Shown: positions 1 through 5,441, numbered from the stretch's first letter. The stretch: DNA of 5,530 bases from UBA8950 sp034411635 (GCA_034411635.1 DAOUML010000224.1:1-5530), one strand, 5' to 3'. Program-made: numbers and translations. Notes: generated by a model not told the origin, from the letters alone.

Positions 1-683
1 AACTCGACATCGGTCGGGTCGCGGTCGATTTGGCGGTAATAAGCCTGGATGGCCTGCATTTCGGCCAGGTCGAGGGCGGCGCGGCGGTCAGTGGATAAAG
101 CGAGTAATTCGTTATTCGATAATTCGAGAATCGGCAAAATTTCGACTTCGCCGCTGGCCTGGGCTTCTTCGGGGAAGGAGGGCGTGATTTCGCCAAGTGT
201 CCAGTGCTGGATGACGTTGTTTGCCAATAATTGCTTTGCCAACCGCTCAACCGGAAAACTGGACGACGCGTTTTCCGGTTTTCCCGTTTCCCAGTTAAGC
301 AAGAAGCGTAATCCCGTTGCTGCGCGTTTGACGCCTGCAAAACCAAGTTCATGCGCCGCGCGGACGATTTGCTCTGCCACCGGGTCGGTCACGCCGGGGC
401 GCAGGGCAACTTCGATAATCGAGGCTTCGATACTCGATATTCGAGAGTCGAAGCCTCGATTATCGAGTATCGAAGCCTCGACTCTTTGCACCACAGGGTC
501 GCTTAAAAGTTCGAGAGCCAATCGTTGCGCTTCTTCTGGCGACAATTGGCCCTCGATGAAATATAAATCCTGACATTGAATCCGCCGCAGGTCGTGAAAC
601 CCCAGCGCATGAGCATCCGATAAAAATCCCGCGGAGCGCGGGTCGGTGGAAAGGAATTCGACAACAAAACGATGGACGACCAT
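1..683 (-). CDS. purL: Phosphoribosylformylglycinamidine synthase PurL, N-terminal part (partial at window edge)
   Basis: The gene enters from the left edge; 227 uninterrupted codons are visible and its 3' end is missing. PurL converts FGAR, ATP and glutamine to FGAM in cytosolic purine synthesis. Residues 3-66 and about 91-165 look like two tandem PurS-like domains. The first has VHRFVVEF, then HALGF and LLSDPVV. The second has VALRPGVTDP, then HELGFAGVKR and LLANNVI. Residues about 194-227 (RRAALDLAEMQAIQAYY, then RDPTDVE) match the linker that opens the synthetase domain. Large PurL proteins are known to carry an N-terminal domain resembling a PurS dimer. The ATG at 681-683 is supported by AAAGGTGA at 694-687, with a 6-nt gap from the AGG core. 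It is co-directional with ruvB, 65 bp away, but has its own promoter. Odd: three phased repeat patches are translated in frame (residues 68-91, about 130-145 and 184-193). A PurS-PurL fusion fits Chloroflexota (inference). Confidence 0.88.
   Translation of the reverse strand, partial: MVVHRFVVEFLSTDPRSAGFLSDAHALGFHDLRRIQCQDLYFIEGQLSPEEAQRLALELLSDPVVQRVEASILDNRGFDSRISSIEASIIEVALRPGVTDPVAEQIVRAAHELGFAGVKRAATGLRFLLNWETGKPENASSSFPVERLAKQLLANNVIQHWTLGEITPSFPEEAQASGEVEILPILELSNNELLALSTDRRAALDLAEMQAIQAYYRQIDRDPTDVE
105..133. repeat. Short TTCG-phased patch within purL
   Basis: TTCG, TTCG, TTCG and ATCG start at 108, 115, 123 and 130, the same 7-8-bp step as the larger TCGA array upstream in the gene, with AT-rich spacers. 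It encodes PurL residues 184-193 (PILELSNNEL), which could be ordinary protein sequence. I list it because of the matching phase. Chance plus codon use (CTCGAA/ATTATCG-type leucine and asparagine runs) remains a real alternative. Confidence 0.35.
249..296. repeat. Second phased/inverted repeat patch within purL
   Basis: A perfect 11-bp inverted repeat (AACCGGAAAAC at 249-259, GTTTTCCGGTT at 270-280) encloses a 10-nt loop. The right arm continues as an 8-bp tandem run: GTTTTCCG (270-277), GTTTTCCC (278-285), GTTTCCCA (286-293). The stem-loop lies in PurL codons 135-145, between predicted strands of the second PurS-like domain, and translates to a low-complexity stretch (KPENASSSFPV). It resembles the TCGA array in design (short phased units plus an inversion) but not in sequence. 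Confidence 0.7.
412..484. repeat. In-frame palindromic TCGA array within purL
   Basis: TCGA occurs ten times, starting at 412, 419, 427, 434, 441, 448, 456, 463, 470 and 478, that is at 7-8-bp steps averaging about 22 bp per three sites. The units at 434-455 and 456-477 agree at 18 of 22 bases. The block is also a near-perfect palindrome centred on 439: 412-430 pairs with 448-466, with only two mismatched positions before the TAT centre. An alternative 21-bp pairing joins 419-439 to 461-481. The 12-mer TCGAGGCTTCGA occurs three times counting both orientations (419-430, 448-459, 470-481). It encodes PurL residues 68-91, with VEASILD and IEASIIE as a resulting peptide repeat, and it breaks no frame. 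Confidence 0.9.
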
Positions 684-710
684 AAATCACCTTTGCTTGA
701 GAATGGCCCC

Positions 711-739
711 ATTTTACACCGGGTTATTTGTCTAGTCAA
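711..739 (-). promoter_or_regulatory. Sigma-70-type promoter of purL
   Basis: Reading the minus strand, TTGACT (739-734) and TAAAAT (716-711) are separated by exactly 17 nt, five of six matches each to the consensus -35 and -10. Transcription should start near 704, giving a leader of about 21 nt that carries the purL Shine-Dalgarno AAAGGTGA at 694-687. The promoter begins 10 bp after the ruvB stop, so purL can be expressed independently of ruvB. I see no intrinsic terminator in this gap, so read-through from ruvB is also possible. Confidence 0.7.
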
Positions 740-748
740 ACGGAAAAT

Positions 749-1777
749 TTACAACAAACGCGGCTGGGGCGGCTCGTCAGGAGCGGCAAGGCCAAGATGG
801 TCATACGCCAGGCGGGTGGCAACCCGGCCTTGCGGGGTTCGATCCAGAAAACCAAGTTGCAGTAAATACGGCTCAACCACTTCCATAATGGTTTCGGGTT
901 CTTCGCCGATGCTCGCGCCAATGGTATTCAGCCCCACCGGGCCGCCATTGTATTTCTCGATGATGGTTTTCAGAACGCGACGGTCGACATCGTCCAGGCC
1001 AAGCGGGTCTACTTGCAACAGGTCAAGCGCGCCACAGGCCGCCTGACTGGTGATAACGCCATCGCCGCGCACCTGGGCAAAATCGCGCACGCGGCGCAAC
1101 AGACGCAGGGCGATGCGGGGCGTGCCGCGCGCGCGGCGAGCTATTTCGGCCACGCCCGATTCTTCGGCCTGCGCGCCTAGAATCCCGGCAGCGCGGCGGA
1201 CAATGGTCTGCATGGCGGGGTGGTCGTAGTAATCGAGGCGGTAAACAGCCCCAAAACGGGCGCGCAAAGGCGCGGTCATCAGCGCCAGACGGGTGGTGGC
1301 CCCAACCACCGAAAAGCGCGGCAGTTTCAGGCGAATGGAACGCGCCGAGGGGCCCTTGCCAATCACAATATCGAGGGCGAAATCTTCCATGGCCGGGTAA
1401 AGCACTTCTTCCACTGCGCGGCCCAGGCGGTGAATTTCGTCAATAAATAAAATGTCGCCAGCCCGCAGGTTGGTGAGGATGGCGGCCAAATCACCAGCGC
1501 GCTCAATGGCCGGGCCGGAGGTAATTTTGATGTTGACGCCCATCTCATTCGCAAGCACATGCGAGAGGGTGGTTTTTCCCAGCCCGGGCGGGCCATAGAA
1601 CAGGACATGGTCGAGGCCTTCGCCGCGCTGTTTGGCCGCCGCTATCAAGATGGCGAGATTTTCCTTGACCTGGTCTTGTCCGATTAAATCAGAAAGCAGT
1701 TGGGGGCGCAGCGACTGGTCGAGGCGGTCGTCGGGTTTGGGTTCAGGGTCGAGCAGGCGTTTTTCGGTGTCGGTCAT
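749..1777 (-). CDS. ruvB: Holliday junction branch-migration DNA helicase RuvB
   Basis: RuvB is the AAA+ motor that, with RuvA, drives branch migration of Holliday junctions in recombinational repair. The 342 residues match the usual family length (about 330-350). Visible in order: the N-terminal LRPQLLSDLIGQ motif (23-34), Walker A GPPGLGKT (62-69), Walker B with DEIH (113-116), sensor 1 GATTR (159-163), the RARFG segment with R174 at the arginine-finger position, a sensor 2 region of RGTPRIALRLLRRVRDF type, and a C-terminal winged helix (DVDRRVLKTIIEKYNGGPVGL, then SIGEEPETI and EPYLLQ...GFLDRTPQGR). One small deviation is Leu where many RuvBs have Asn in RGTPRIANRLL. ruvA and ruvC are not adjacent here. 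The start has no Shine-Dalgarno but has TATAAT 9 nt upstream, suggesting a leaderless mRNA. The aminotransferase gene lies upstream on the same strand, 110 bp away. Confidence 0.97.
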   Translation of the reverse strand: MTDTEKRLLDPEPKPDDRLDQSLRPQLLSDLIGQDQVKENLAILIAAAKQRGEGLDHVLFYGPPGLGKTTLSHVLANEMGVNIKITSGPAIERAGDLAAILTNLRAGDILFIDEIHRLGRAVEEVLYPAMEDFALDIVIGKGPSARSIRLKLPRFSVVGATTRLALMTAPLRARFGAVYRLDYYDHPAMQTIVRRAAGILGAQAEESGVAEIARRARGTPRIALRLLRRVRDFAQVRGDGVITSQAACGALDLLQVDPLGLDDVDRRVLKTIIEKYNGGPVGLNTIGASIGEEPETIMEVVEPYLLQLGFLDRTPQGRVATRLAYDHLGLAAPDEPPQPRLL

Positions 1778-1786
1778 GGTGGCTGA

Positions 1787-1792
1787 ATTATA
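1787..1792 (-). promoter_or_regulatory. -10 box of ruvB, leaderless arrangement
   Basis: On the minus strand a perfect TATAAT (1792-1787) is followed by 9 nt and then the ruvB ATG (1777-1775). Standard -10 geometry puts the start of transcription near 1780, leaving about 3 nt of leader. The 9-nt stretch (TCAGCCACC) has no ribosome binding site. The -35 region at 16-18-bp spacing (around CTCAATTT) is only a weak match. I see no obvious LexA-type box here. Confidence 0.5.
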
Positions 1793-1887
1793 CCCGTGTC
1801 CTGGTCACAAATTGAGTTTTTTATAGCCGTTCCGGGTGAGAATGCGCGGCACAAGTTTGCGCTTTTTCCAGAGCAGGAATGCGCAAA

Positions 1888-3051
1888 TTAGAAAGTTGTG
1901 AGCAGGCTTTGCAAGCCGCTTAGCAGGGCTTCAAGATCGCTGGGAGTGTTGTAGGCCTGAAGAGAGATGCGGGCGAATTTGCGTCCGTTCCACTCAATGA
2001 GCGGAATTTCGACCTGGAAATCGTCGTACAAATATGCTTTCCAGCGCGGCAAATCGGCAGATGGCGGGAGTGGGAAAATTGCCATTTGGGAGAAGAAATC
2101 AGATTGAGCAGAATAGGGTAATGGCAGGCCTGTCAGAGATTGCAGGCGGGGCAGGGTTTGGGCGAGCAGGCGGTGACAATCGTCGCGGACAGAATCCCAG
2201 TTGTGGGCGCGCATGAATTCAATCGCTGCCGCAACGGTCAGGTAGGCGGATGGGTCGTGGGTGCCTGTCCACTGAAGCAGGTCGAGATAACGGGAGCCGG
2301 TTCCAAATCCAGGCGCGCCGCCGTATCCCCAACTGACGACGAGCGGCTCAATGAGTCGCTGCGCATCGCGACGGGCGTGTAGAAAAGCGGCCCCCTTGGG
2401 GGCGAGCATCCACTTGTGACAGTTGCCGGTGTAAAAATCGGCATCGAGGGCCTTCAAGTCAAGCGGAATTTGGCCGGGGGCGTGCGCGCCGTCTATGAGC
2501 GTCAGGATGCCGTCCTGGCGGGCGCGCTGACAAATGGCCTCAACCGGCAGGCGCAAGGCGGTTGGCGAGGTGATATGGCTAAGGTAGATAACTTTTGTTC
2601 GCGGCGTAACGCCCATCCAGAATTGCTCCAGGATTTCGTCTTCTTGCCGAATTGGCAGCGGGATGGGCTGACGAATGTACCTGGCCCCGCTGCGGGCGCA
2701 GACATAGTTCCAGATAAAATCGCACGCGCCGTATTCGTGGTCGGTGGTTAATATTTCGTCGTCAGGCTGAAGGGCAAGCGAACGGGCAACGATATTGACG
2801 CCATGCGTAGCGTTTGGGATGTAGACCAGATCTTCGGGGTGGGCATGGAGGAAATCGCCCAGGGCAAGGCGAGATTCTTCGAGTAGCGCATCATGCTCAC
2901 GTCCAAGAAAGAGGACCGGTTGGCGTTCGAGGCGGCGCTGCCAGGATTGGTAGGTCTCAAAAACAGGAATCGGGCAGGCGCCAAAAGAGCCGTGATTGAG
3001 AAAATGAATGGAGGGGTCGATCTGGAAATATTTCTGAAAGGTTGGGTTCAT
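1888..3051 (-). CDS. Class V aminotransferase, isopenicillin N epimerase-like PLP enzyme
   Basis: A cytosolic PLP-dependent fold-type I enzyme of the class V / CefD-like group; the substrate is not predictable from sequence. Numbering from the chosen start: HFLNHGSFGACP (16-27), typical of the N-terminus of this group; NATHGVN (80-86), cofactor phosphate region; HITSPTALRLP (159-169); DGAHAPG (187-193), with D187 expected to contact the PLP ring nitrogen; and GNCHKW (209-214), with K213 as the Schiff-base lysine. The 388-aa length fits the family. The frame is open upstream to an ATG at 3141, but those extra 30 residues (Cys/Met/His-rich, no homology) are unlikely. The ATG at 3051 starts just before the conserved region and sits 7 nt after a perfect TATAAT. 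No beta-lactam genes are nearby, so a true penicillin-pathway role is improbable. Divergent from the Lrp-family regulator. No U-tract terminator follows. Confidence 0.85.
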   Translation of the reverse strand: MNPTFQKYFQIDPSIHFLNHGSFGACPIPVFETYQSWQRRLERQPVLFLGREHDALLEESRLALGDFLHAHPEDLVYIPNATHGVNIVARSLALQPDDEILTTDHEYGACDFIWNYVCARSGARYIRQPIPLPIRQEDEILEQFWMGVTPRTKVIYLSHITSPTALRLPVEAICQRARQDGILTLIDGAHAPGQIPLDLKALDADFYTGNCHKWMLAPKGAAFLHARRDAQRLIEPLVVSWGYGGAPGFGTGSRYLDLLQWTGTHDPSAYLTVAAAIEFMRAHNWDSVRDDCHRLLAQTLPRLQSLTGLPLPYSAQSDFFSQMAIFPLPPSADLPRWKAYLYDDFQVEIPLIEWNGRKFARISLQAYNTPSDLEALLSGLQSLLTTF

Positions 3052-3058
3052 GTTCCGG

Positions 3059-3064
3059 ATTATA
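3059..3064 (-). promoter_or_regulatory. -10 box of the aminotransferase gene, leaderless arrangement
   Basis: On the minus strand TATAAT (3064-3059), preceded by TG, is followed by CCGGAAC and then the ATG at 3051. Transcription would begin at about 3052, one base from the start codon, so the mRNA is predicted to be leaderless. No Shine-Dalgarno is present. The -35 region (around GGCACTTT) is a poor match. The same geometry as at ruvB supports both the promoter call and the internal start choice. Confidence 0.5.
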
Positions 3065-3077
3065 CATCGCCGGTGGT

Positions 3078-3095
3078 CGCAAAGTGCCATTTGCG
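3078..3095. promoter_or_regulatory. Candidate operator dyad in the divergent promoter region
   Basis: CGCAAA (3078-3083) and TTTGCG (3090-3095) form a perfect inverted repeat around a 6-nt centre. It covers about -26 to -43 of the predicted aminotransferase start, so a bound protein would cover its -35 region. The divergent Lrp/AsnC-family gene is the obvious candidate binder, but the site was chosen by symmetry alone and a 6-bp dyad can arise by chance. Confidence 0.25.
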
Positions 3096-3181
3096 GCCAA
3101 GTCGGAGCAGGAAACATTACAAAAATTTCACCATGACTCATCTTCTTCGGTTAGAAATCATCGCGGCGGATCTTTTCAGAA

Positions 3182-3187
3182 TATAAT
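3182..3187 (+). promoter_or_regulatory. Candidate -10 box of the Lrp/AsnC-family gene
   Basis: TATAAT lies 80 bp before the regulator's ATG, predicting a start near 3194 and a leader of about 74 nt. There is no good -35 at 16-18-bp spacing (the region reads around CATCGC). The leader is strikingly AT-rich, with a T-rich block at 3201-3229 in which ATTTTTCTTT is repeated at 3201-3210 and 3216-3225. It ends in a clear Shine-Dalgarno (AAAGGTGA, 3253-3260). The other divergent gene uses no leader, so the two genes differ in translation initiation. Confidence 0.45.
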
Positions 3188-3267
3188 TTACAGGAAAGCG
3201 ATTTTTCTTTATTTAATTTTTCTTTTTTCAAATAGAGCCAAACAAAACAAAGAAAGGTGAGCATTTT

Positions 3268-3750
3268 ATGATAAAAAATAAGCCAATGAATATGCTCGAT
3301 GAAATCGATAAACGACTCTTACGCGCCCTGCAACTGGATGGTCGCTTGAGCAATGTGGAATTGGCCGGTATGGTTCATCTTTCTCCCCCTGCCACCCATG
3401 CCCGCTTGCGGCGATTGGAGAAAGAAGGATTTATCGGGCAATATACAGCGGTGATGGATCGCGAAAAAACCGGCTACGATTTGCTGTGCTTCATCCATGT
3501 TAGCCTGCAAATGCACCAGTTAGAGAAGGTAGAAAATTTTCGCGAGGCCACCCGACAAATGCCCGAAGTGCTGGAGTGTCATCACATCACCGGCGAGTAC
3601 GATTACCTGCTCAAAGTGGCGCTGCGCAATCGCAAAGACCTGGAGCGATTTCTGGTCGACCGCCTGACGCCCATCCCCGGCGTGGGGCGCATCCACACCA
3701 GTTTGGTGCTGACCGAGGTCAAGGCGACGATGGCGTTGCCGTTGGAGTAA
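3268..3750 (+). CDS. Lrp/AsnC-family transcriptional regulator
   Basis: A 160-aa DNA-binding regulator of the feast/famine family, which senses amino acids and usually acts as dimers or octamers. Residues about 11-60 form the AsnC-type helix-turn-helix (DEIDKRLLRALQLDGRLSNVELA, then the recognition segment SPPATHARLRRLEKEGFI). Residues about 72-150 form the ligand-binding RAM domain, with VLECHHITGEYDYLLKV (101-117) and PGVGRIHTSLVLTEVK (137-152) in the expected places. Length is normal (150-165). The ATG at 3268 follows AAAGGTGA by 7 nt; in-frame Met codons at 7 and 9 are alternatives without such a site. It is divergent from the aminotransferase and upstream of the phenol-lyase-like gene on the same strand. 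Lrp paralogues often control themselves and neighbouring amino-acid genes, so both neighbours are plausible targets (inference). The effector is unknown; an aromatic amino acid is a guess from context. Confidence 0.93.
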   Translation: MIKNKPMNMLDEIDKRLLRALQLDGRLSNVELAGMVHLSPPATHARLRRLEKEGFIGQYTAVMDREKTGYDLLCFIHVSLQMHQLEKVENFREATRQMPEVLECHHITGEYDYLLKVALRNRKDLERFLVDRLTPIPGVGRIHTSLVLTEVKATMALPLE

Positions 3751-3795
3751 GTCAACTACAAGCCCTGCTTGCGCCGTGCGCCACTTTGAGCAGGT

Positions 3796-3918
3796 GAGCG
3801 GAGCAACGAGTGCAACGAGGAGCGCAATCGAAGGGCGATTCTCGTAAGAAACAATTGACACTGCAAAAACCGTCCTTCGACTGCGTGCTTCGCTGTCGCT
3901 CAGCACTCCGCTCAGGAC
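3796..3918. repeat. Inverted pair of REP-like intergenic palindromes
   Basis: Copy A (3872-3918) starts GTCCTTCGACTGCG and ends CTCCGCTCAGGAC. Copy B (3796-3834), read on the opposite strand, starts CCTTCGATTGCG and ends CTCCGCTC, and is alignable to A along its length. The two lie head to head about 37 bp apart, so a transcript through both could fold into one long hairpin. They fill most of the 203-bp gap between the regulator and the lyase, ending 20 bp before the lyase Shine-Dalgarno. A third copy lies after the lyase at 5464-5513. The arrangement resembles BIME/REPIN pairs known for REP elements in other bacteria. No transposase is visible. Confidence 0.8.
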
Positions 3919-3953
3919 TTGTCTTTTCATATCCCCCCAAAGGAGAGTAAACC

Positions 3954-5366
3954 ATGTCAGAAAACACCCCCAAAACGATGGGCCAGCAGTTCGGACGCCG
4001 CTCGTGGGCCGAGCCGTGGAAAATCAAGATGGTCGAGCCGCTGACCGTCACCACCCGCGAAGAGCGCGAAAAAGCCCTGAGCGAGGCCGGATACAACACC
4101 TTCCTGCTCAAATCGGAAGATGTTTATATCGACCTGCTAACCGACAGCGGCACCAGCGCGATGAGCGACCGTCAGTGGGCCGGCATGATGCTCGGTGACG
4201 AAGCCTACGCCGGCAGCCGCAACTACTACCGGCTCGAAGCCGCCATCCAGAACATTTACGGCTACAAGTACATCGTCCCGACTCATCAGGGGCGCGGCGC
4301 GGAACATCTCATCAGCCAGACCGTGATCAAAAAAGGCCAAATCGTGCCGGGTAATATGTACTTCACCACCACCCGCCTGCACCAGGAACTGGCCGGCGGC
4401 ACCTTCCAGGATGTCATCATCGACGAAGCCCACGACCCGACCAACCTGCACCCGTTCAAGGGCAATATCGACCTCAACAAAGTACAGGCGATTATTGACC
4501 GAGTCGGCGCGGAAAACATTGCCTATATCAGCGTGGCAGGCACGGTCAACATGGCCGGTGGTCAGCCTGTCAGCATGGCGAACATCAAGGCCCTGCGCGA
4601 ACTGTGCGACAAGCACGGCGTCAAAATCTACCTTGATGCGACCCGCATGATGGAAAACGCCTATTTCATTCAGGAACGCGAAGAAGGCTATGCCGATAAA
4701 ACCATCGCCGAAATCCTGAAAGAGTTTTGCAGTTACACCGACGCAGCCTGGATGAGCGCCAAAAAAGACAACCTGGTCAACATCGGCGGCTGGCTGGCGG
4801 TCAATGATTGGGACGTATTCGAGGAACTGCGCAACCTGGTCGTCGTTTACGAAGGCCTGCACACCTACGGCGGCCTGGCCGGGCGCGACATGGAAGCCCT
4901 GGCGATTGGTATCGAAGAATCAGTGCAGGATCAGCACATCCGCTCGCGCATTGGGCAGGTGCTTTATCTGGGCGAACTGCTCAAAGACTGGAATATTCCG
5001 ATTGTCCAGCCGGTTGGCGGACACGCCATCTTCCTGGATGCCAAAGCCTTTTACCCGCACCTGAAGCAGATCGAATTCCCGGCCCAAACCCTGGCCGCCG
5101 AACTCTACCTCGATTCGGGCATCCGCTCAATGGAACGCGGCATCGCCTCCGCCGGGCGCGACCCGAAAACCGGTGATCATTATTACCCCAAACTCGAACT
5201 GACCCGCCTGACCATTCCGCGCCGCGTTTACACCCAGGCCCACATGGACGTGGTCGCCGAAGCCGTCAAAGCCGTCTATGATGCCCGCGAAACGACTCGC
5301 GGCCTGAAGATGGTCTACGAACCCAAATATCTGCGCTTCTTCCAGGCGCGGTTCGAACGGCTGTAA
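3954..5366 (+). CDS. Tyrosine phenol-lyase/tryptophanase family beta-eliminating lyase, phenol-lyase-type active site
   Basis: A PLP enzyme cleaving an aromatic L-amino acid to pyruvate, ammonia and phenol (tyrosine) or indole (tryptophan). The 470 aa align without gaps in the core, at a constant offset of +14, to my recollection of Citrobacter freundii tyrosine phenol-lyase. Shared catalytic residues: Y85 (Y71), R114 in THQGRG (R100), F137 (F123), N199 (N185), D228 (D214), R231 (R217), Schiff-base K271 in SAKKD (K257), R418 (R404). The positions that discriminate from E. coli tryptophanase are phenol-lyase type: T138 (T124; Asp in tryptophanase), R395 (R381) and F462 (F448; His in tryptophanase). 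An extra 14-residue polar N-terminus precedes AEPWKIK. Tryptophanases of other phyla may share these residues, and automatic annotation may well say tryptophanase. Start: AAAGGAG (3939-3945) 8 nt before the ATG. It follows the Lrp-family gene on the same strand; a terminator follows the stop by 12 nt. No tnaC-like leader is seen. Confidence 0.9.
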   Translation: MSENTPKTMGQQFGRRSWAEPWKIKMVEPLTVTTREEREKALSEAGYNTFLLKSEDVYIDLLTDSGTSAMSDRQWAGMMLGDEAYAGSRNYYRLEAAIQNIYGYKYIVPTHQGRGAEHLISQTVIKKGQIVPGNMYFTTTRLHQELAGGTFQDVIIDEAHDPTNLHPFKGNIDLNKVQAIIDRVGAENIAYISVAGTVNMAGGQPVSMANIKALRELCDKHGVKIYLDATRMMENAYFIQEREEGYADKTIAEILKEFCSYTDAAWMSAKKDNLVNIGGWLAVNDWDVFEELRNLVVVYEGLHTYGGLAGRDMEALAIGIEESVQDQHIRSRIGQVLYLGELLKDWNIPIVQPVGGHAIFLDAKAFYPHLKQIEFPAQTLAAELYLDSGIRSMERGIASAGRDPKTGDHYYPKLELTRLTIPRRVYTQAHMDVVAEAVKAVYDARETTRGLKMVYEPKYLRFFQARFERL

Positions 5367-5378
5367 AAAGAATCCCAA

Positions 5379-5421
5379 AAAAAATGGCTGGCTGGGCTTT
5401 ATGTCCAGGCAGCCATTTTTT
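5379..5421 (+). terminator. Intrinsic terminator of the beta-eliminating lyase gene
   Basis: AAAAAATGGCTG (5379-5390) pairs perfectly with CAGCCATTTTTT (5410-5421). After a G-G mismatch, CTGGG (5392-5396) pairs with TCCAG (5404-5408, one wobble), leaving a 7-nt loop. The six T residues on the descending side form the U-tract. The matching A-run on the ascending side means the hairpin could also stop transcription coming from the right. It starts 12 nt after the TAA. Confidence 0.88.
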
Positions 5422-5441
5422 CGTTCATCACACTAGACTTC

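Noticed and set aside
412..484. CRISPR array interpretation of the phased TCGA repeats
   Set aside because: Units are 7-8 or 22 bp with no unique spacers, and the block is translated within a conserved gene.
49..573. Plus-strand open frame of 174 codons opposite purL
   Set aside because: It lies entirely antisense to the purL frame, which has clear PurS/PurL homology; its peptide is Ser/Arg-rich without recognisable motifs and no ribosome site precedes it.
672..1046. Plus-strand open frame over the purL promoter and ruvB 3' end
   Set aside because: Antisense to conserved ruvB sequence, low-complexity Arg/Ser product.
1856..1887. TTTGCGC/GCGCAAA hairpin right after the aminotransferase stop as a terminator
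   Set aside because: Only 7 bp with an 18-nt loop and no U-tract on the minus strand.
3052..3141. Upstream 30-residue extension of the aminotransferase from the ATG at 3141
   Set aside because: No Shine-Dalgarno, no family similarity, and it would overlap the predicted TATAAT and start of transcription.
3855..3860. Consensus TTGACA as a -35 box of a promoter for the lyase gene
   Set aside because: At 15-18-bp spacing the best -10 is TCGACT, with only three matches and inside the REP-like copy. A promoter is possible but not supported.
3751..3953. A tnaC-like leader peptide controlling the lyase gene
   Set aside because: No short ORF with a ribosome site and a critical Trp codon is seen; the gap is occupied by the inverted palindromes.
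4137..4862. Minus-strand open frame of 241 codons opposite the lyase gene
   Set aside because: A codon-bias shadow of the strongly conserved lyase on the other strand; no recognisable protein motif.
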